Positions 60,614-64,000 of a stretch of 64,000 bases of DNA are shown piece after piece. Location of the stretch: contig NZ_CP092831.1 of NCBI RefSeq assembly GCF_022531965.1, forward strand, positions 5,551,001-5,615,000. Reading direction: 5' to 3'. The stretch comes from Paenibacillus peoriae. GTDB taxonomy: Bacteria; Bacillota; Bacilli; Paenibacillales; Paenibacillaceae. The position numbers were made by a program, and so were the translations under genes. The first letter of the stretch is position 1; the number at the start of each line of letters is the position of its first letter. The notes beneath the pieces were generated by a model. That model ran no database searches. It saw nothing but the letters and a program-made list of their open reading frames with translations, and had not been told where the DNA came from.

Positions 60614-60869
60614 GTTCTCCTCCATCGCTGTCCATTTTGGTAATCATTACATTTTACATGAAATTAAAAAGGCATTATAGAGACTATAGCCTATTTTGAG
60701 CGTTAAATTGGTGCTTTTACTTAAATTTTCTTCCAGTTTCATCATCACAAAAAAAGCAGGACGAATATACATAAGAAATAAAGCCTACCTTTTCCCTTCG
60801 CAAACATGAAACCCGCATGGATGTGTTGCAGAGTCATGCCCTTGATTACCCTGCCGAAAATCAGTATAC

Positions 60870-61110
60870 TAACAAAAAAGCAAACGATATTATGCCTGTG
60901 AAGAGCATCCAACTCGGAGGCGTTTACGCCAAGGACCATACGTTAGCGTAGGATATGGCGATATGTACCTAAGTAAACCGGACCCGCCCGTTACAGCGGA
61001 GCAAAGTGGATTGGAGAGTCATGACATCTGTCATGCTGTCCGGTCAATTTGGGTGGCACCGCGAGATCAAAGCGCTCCTCGTCCCTTATGGATGAGGGCG
61101 CTTTTTGTAT
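60870..61110 (+). promoter_or_regulatory. T-box leader of serS
   Basis: The T-box sequence GGGTGGCACCGCGAG (61051-61065) is unmistakable. It is followed by the terminator AGCGC-CTC-TCC pairing with GGA-GAG-GGCGCT and TTTTTG (61069-61106). The upstream part contains GTGAAGAGCATCC and several stems expected of Stem I. Uncharged tRNA-Ser should favour the antiterminator and allow serS transcription. I could not fix the specifier codon by eye. The longest frame through serS begins inside this leader and is not coding there. Confidence 0.92.
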
Positions 61111-61136
61111 TTTTATCCGAAAAGGAGTGCGGTGTC

Positions 61137-62426
61137 ATGTTGGATATCAAATGGATCAGAGAGCATCAAGAACAGGTTCAGACGGCAGCAGACGGCAAAG
61201 GAATACAAGTATCGGTCGCAGAGCTGTTGACTCTGGATGAGCGGAGAAAACAGCTGCTTCAGGAAGTGGAACAGCTTCGGCAGAAGCGAAATCAGTGTAG
61301 TCAGGATATTGGTGCGCTAATCCATGCTGGTAAGAGTGAGCAGGCCGAAGGAGCAAAGCATCAGGTCAAAGAAATTAACGGACAGCTAGATCTTCTGGAG
61401 GCCCCGCAACAGGAAGTAGAAGAACAGTTTCAACAGCTTTTGCTTCTGATGCCTAATATCGTATCGCCAGATACACCACGGGGGAGATCAGATGAGGATA
61501 ATGTAGAGCTGGAGAGGGTTGGAACGGTTCCGAACTTCGGATTTGAGCCAAAGGATCATATGGCGCTTGGTGAGCTTCACAAGCTTATCGATGTCCCTCG
61601 GGGTGTCAAAACAGCCGGTACCCGTAACTACTATCTGACGGGAGCAGGGGTTGCATTGCATCGGGCTGTGCAGCAGCTTGCGGTGGATCTGCTGACTGAA
61701 CGCGGATTTCAGTTGCTGGATGTTCCGCTGATGGTACGTGCAGAGGCGATGCGCAGCACTGGTTTCTTCCCGCTCGGACTGGATCAGACGTATCGCATCA
61801 CAGGAGAGGATCAGTGGCTTGTAGGCACTTCGGAAGTGCCGCTGGTCTCGTATTACAGCGGTGAGATCGTGGATGTTACGGACCCGATTCGGCTGGCAGC
61901 CGTGTCCGTATGCTTCCGCAATGAGGTCGGCTCGGCCGGAAGAGATGTGCACGGACTGTATCGTGTGCACCAGTTTGCCAAGGTCGAGCAGGTCATCATC
62001 TGTGAAGCCAGCCTGGACGCTTCAGAGCAGATGTTTCAGGAGATTACGCGCAATGCGGAGGACCTGCTTCAACTGCTGGAACTGCCCTACCGTAAGATGG
62101 CTGTCTGTACAGGCGACATGGCGCAAAAAACCTACAAGCAGGTGGACATTGAGACATGGATGCCTAGCCGTCAAGCTTACGGCGAGACACATTCGTCGTC
62201 GCAACTGCTTGATTTTCAGGCGCGTCGTTCCAACATCCGCTACCGTAATGCGGACGGCAAGCTGCGATATTGTTACACGCTCAACAACACAGCGGTTGCT
62301 TCGCCCCGGATTTTGATTCCGTTGCTGGAGCATCACCAGCAAGAGGACGGTTCGATCCGTATTCCGGAGGCTTTACGTCCATATATGCCGCGAGGTATGG
62401 AATTTTTGCGTACTCCCTTGTTATGA
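61137..62426 (+). CDS. serS: Seryl-tRNA synthetase
   Basis: A 429-residue class II synthetase. The N-terminal tRNA-binding coiled coil (about 30-100, LLQEVEQLRQKRNQCSQDIG) is followed by the catalytic domain. Motif 2 lies at VCFRNEVGSAGRDVHGLYRV with HQFAKVEQ, and motif 3 around LNNTAVASPRILIPLLEHHQ. Length and order are those of bacterial SerRS. AAGGAGTG lies before the ATG at 61137. The gene is controlled by the T-box leader just upstream. Confidence 0.97.
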   Translation: MLDIKWIREHQEQVQTAADGKGIQVSVAELLTLDERRKQLLQEVEQLRQKRNQCSQDIGALIHAGKSEQAEGAKHQVKEINGQLDLLEAPQQEVEEQFQQLLLLMPNIVSPDTPRGRSDEDNVELERVGTVPNFGFEPKDHMALGELHKLIDVPRGVKTAGTRNYYLTGAGVALHRAVQQLAVDLLTERGFQLLDVPLMVRAEAMRSTGFFPLGLDQTYRITGEDQWLVGTSEVPLVSYYSGEIVDVTDPIRLAAVSVCFRNEVGSAGRDVHGLYRVHQFAKVEQVIICEASLDASEQMFQEITRNAEDLLQLLELPYRKMAVCTGDMAQKTYKQVDIETWMPSRQAYGETHSSSQLLDFQARRSNIRYRNADGKLRYCYTLNNTAVASPRILIPLLEHHQQEDGSIRIPEALRPYMPRGMEFLRTPLL

Positions 62427-62488
62427 AAACAGGAGTGCACTTTGAAAAGTAGTACCCCATGAGCAGGATTTCCCATTGTATCATCGCA

Positions 62489-62522
62489 AAAAAGACGAAG
62501 GACAAATATCCTTCGTCTTTTT
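62489..62522. terminator. Bidirectional terminator between serS and hmp
   Basis: AAAGACGAAGGA and TCCTTCGTCTTT form a perfect 12-base stem around a six-base loop, with A- and T-runs on both flanks. Confidence 0.9.
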
Positions 62523-62536
62523 GATGTTTCATTGTG

Positions 62537-63766
62537 TCATTGTGCTTCTGCTTCCCAAGCGCTGGCAGGGCCAAAGAATTCATAGTGGATATCCGAAGCA
62601 GGGATATTCCACTCCTTCAACAGGCCGTATACCGATTGCATGAATCCCTCAGGGCCGCAAAAGTAATATTGTGCGTTACGTTCCGGTATCACGGATTGCA
62701 ACCAGGCCAGATCCAAACGACCTTCCTTGTGAAAAGCCTGTGCCAGCCGATCTTGCTCCGTTGGTCTGCTGTAACACCAACGAACTGCAGCCTGTGCATG
62801 TGTGGCGACCAGCTTTTCCACCTCATTGCGCAGAGCATGGTTATCTCCGTTGACTGCTGCGTGGACAAAGGTGACAGGCCGATGCGGAGCAGATTTCACC
62901 AAGGAAGCCAGCATACTGACCATTGGGGTTAGCCCGACCCCGCCGCTGATCAGCACGACAGGTCTGCGATCTGCCCGATCCAGCGTAAAATCACCCGCCG
63001 GTGCAGATACCTGAAGCACATCGCCCTCTTGTACCTGCTCATGCAGATATACGGATACTTTACCTGCCGGACGTGACTCTACGGCATCCTCGTGCTTTAC
63101 AGATATCCGGTAGTGGGATTGGCCCGGTGCATCCGAAAGGCTGTATTGACGAATATGGGTATTATGTTCGCCCGGAATTTCCATTTTTAAGCTGATATAT
63201 TGCCCAGGCTCGAATTCAGGCAGCACCTGTCCATCCTGCGGCACCAAATAAAAGGACGTAATTTGGTCGCTTTCCTTAACCTTTTTCTGCACAACAAAGC
63301 TCTTAAAGTCTGACCAGCCTCCCTGCTGCTGTCCAGCCTCCTTGTACATTTCAGCTTCCATGTCTATAAATACATTAGCGATCACACCATAGGCCTCAGC
63401 CCATGCGGCAATGATCTCGTCTGTAGCCGCATCTCCCAGTACGTCTTTGATCGCAGCGAGCAGATATTTTCCGACAATTGGATAATGCTCGGGCTTAATT
63501 CCCAAACTGCGATGCTTATGTGCAATCTGACGTACCACCGGAATAATTTCCTCCAGACGGTCAATGTGCTGTGCAGCTGCGTATACAGCATTGGCCAGCG
63601 CCCCTTGTTGACGTCCTTGCTTCTGATTCGCGTGATTGAATATATTGAGAAGCTCGGGATGGGCCTCAAACATCATCTGGTAAAAACGCTTGGTGATTGT
63701 AGTTCCATGTACCTCCAAAACAGGTACAGTCGATTTGATCGTTGCAATGGTTTGCTCACTTAGCAT
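62537..63766 (-). CDS. hmp: Flavohaemoglobin (NO dioxygenase)
   Basis: A 409-residue cytoplasmic enzyme converting NO and O2 to nitrate. The globin domain (about 1-138) includes the proximal histidine in VRQIAHKHRSLGI. The FAD domain carries IRQYSLSDAPG (about residue 206) and the NAD domain the nucleotide-binding ISGGVGLTPMVSML (about 275) and YFCGPEGFMQSV near the end. AGAGG precedes the ATG. An FNR-type palindrome lies about 112 bases upstream. It complements the flavodiiron protein at the other end of the window, which works without oxygen. Confidence 0.97.
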   Translation of the reverse strand: MLSEQTIATIKSTVPVLEVHGTTITKRFYQMMFEAHPELLNIFNHANQKQGRQQGALANAVYAAAQHIDRLEEIIPVVRQIAHKHRSLGIKPEHYPIVGKYLLAAIKDVLGDAATDEIIAAWAEAYGVIANVFIDMEAEMYKEAGQQQGGWSDFKSFVVQKKVKESDQITSFYLVPQDGQVLPEFEPGQYISLKMEIPGEHNTHIRQYSLSDAPGQSHYRISVKHEDAVESRPAGKVSVYLHEQVQEGDVLQVSAPAGDFTLDRADRRPVVLISGGVGLTPMVSMLASLVKSAPHRPVTFVHAAVNGDNHALRNEVEKLVATHAQAAVRWCYSRPTEQDRLAQAFHKEGRLDLAWLQSVIPERNAQYYFCGPEGFMQSVYGLLKEWNIPASDIHYEFFGPASAWEAEAQ

Positions 63767-63877
63767 CTTTGTATCCCTCTTCTCTCCAAAATAAGATCAA
63801 CAAAGGATGTATCAACATATGCCCCATTTGTTAATCCTCAATTTAAAGCAAGTATACCCAACTAAAGTAACCGTTTA

Positions 63878-63893
63878 TGTGATTCTAGTCACT
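63878..63893 (-). promoter_or_regulatory. FNR/Crp-type palindrome upstream of hmp
   Basis: TGTGA-TTCTAG-TCACT matches the Bacillus FNR box TGTGA-N6-TCACA at nine of ten informative positions. It lies in the 230-base stretch before hmp, the only gene it can serve in view. Control of hmp by oxygen or NO through a Crp/Fnr protein is likely. Confidence 0.5.
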
Positions 63894-64000
63894 TTAAATT
63901 TGAATTATCCGAAAATGTCAATGACAAAACGCACATTTAAAAACAATTCCGATATAACTAACGTACTTTCCCCTAACAACAGTTTCACCATTCTAAAGAC

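Noticed and set aside
60963..61136. In-frame N-terminal extension of serS
   Set aside because: It lies in the T-box leader and spans the T-box and terminator; the real start at 61137 has its own SD.

Overview
The window looks like a chromosome segment of a Paenibacillus, most likely the P. polymyxa group. The strongest evidence is the secreted beta/alpha-amylase fusion at 33125-36715, which I recognise as the P. polymyxa enzyme. The genes for xylan, glucuronoxylan and pectin use, the YesM/YesN-type two-component system, the T-box-controlled serS and the strong Shine-Dalgarno (SD) sequences all fit. Assignments come from reading translated sequence, not from database searches.

Layout. 1-3730: an oxygen/NO-detoxification operon (flavodiiron protein, NADH:rubredoxin reductase, rubredoxin, FNR-like regulator) behind an FNR box. 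3749-17450: housekeeping and small accessory genes (GT-C glycosyltransferase, metallo-hydrolase, SDR and TetR regulator, FetAB-like exporter, KGG stress protein, AraC/GyrI regulator, serine hydrolase, Lrp regulator with MFS exporter), with several decayed genes. 17454-22970: an AraC regulator divergent from a GH52 xylosidase and GH67 alpha-glucuronidase operon. 22986-32677: an AT-rich accessory island. 33042-36715: amylase with two cre-like sites. 36730-37079: a type I toxin/antisense pair. 37171-39566: a BcrAB/LanFEG-like ABC exporter. 39757-47868: an old yellow enzyme and a complete sugar ABC importer with its two-component system. 47963-53089: signal peptidase and a pectin cluster (PL9 lyase, GPH transporter, GH105). 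53170-60613: polysaccharide deacetylase, OatA-like acyltransferase, NSS transporter and DUF2339 protein. 60870-62426: T-box and serS. 62537-63893: flavohaemoglobin behind a second FNR-type box.

The most interesting part is the island. A 156-bp direct repeat of the 3' end of the GH67 gene flanks it (22830-22985 and 32678-32833). It encodes a split sigma factor of the SigO/RsoA type. Five places in the island carry the same element, (G/A)GTTGT, exactly 18 bases, then CACTTT. These lie just upstream of an intracellular-type subtilisin; of a 59-residue six-cysteine peptide followed by a phospholipase-A2-like protein; of sigO-rsoA itself; of a small cysteine-containing protein; and of a tRNA-Cys / glutaredoxin / YvrJ unit. 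I read this as one regulon under the island's own sigma factor, making cysteine-rich products with a dedicated tRNA-Cys and a thiol-redox protein. The promoter assignment is inference, but the identical spacing in all five cases was read directly from the sequence. An independent ECF sigma / YhdL / YhdK-type operon and remains of IS3 and IS30 elements share the island.

At several genes the SD position argues for a start downstream of the longest open frame. I give those starts and the reason.
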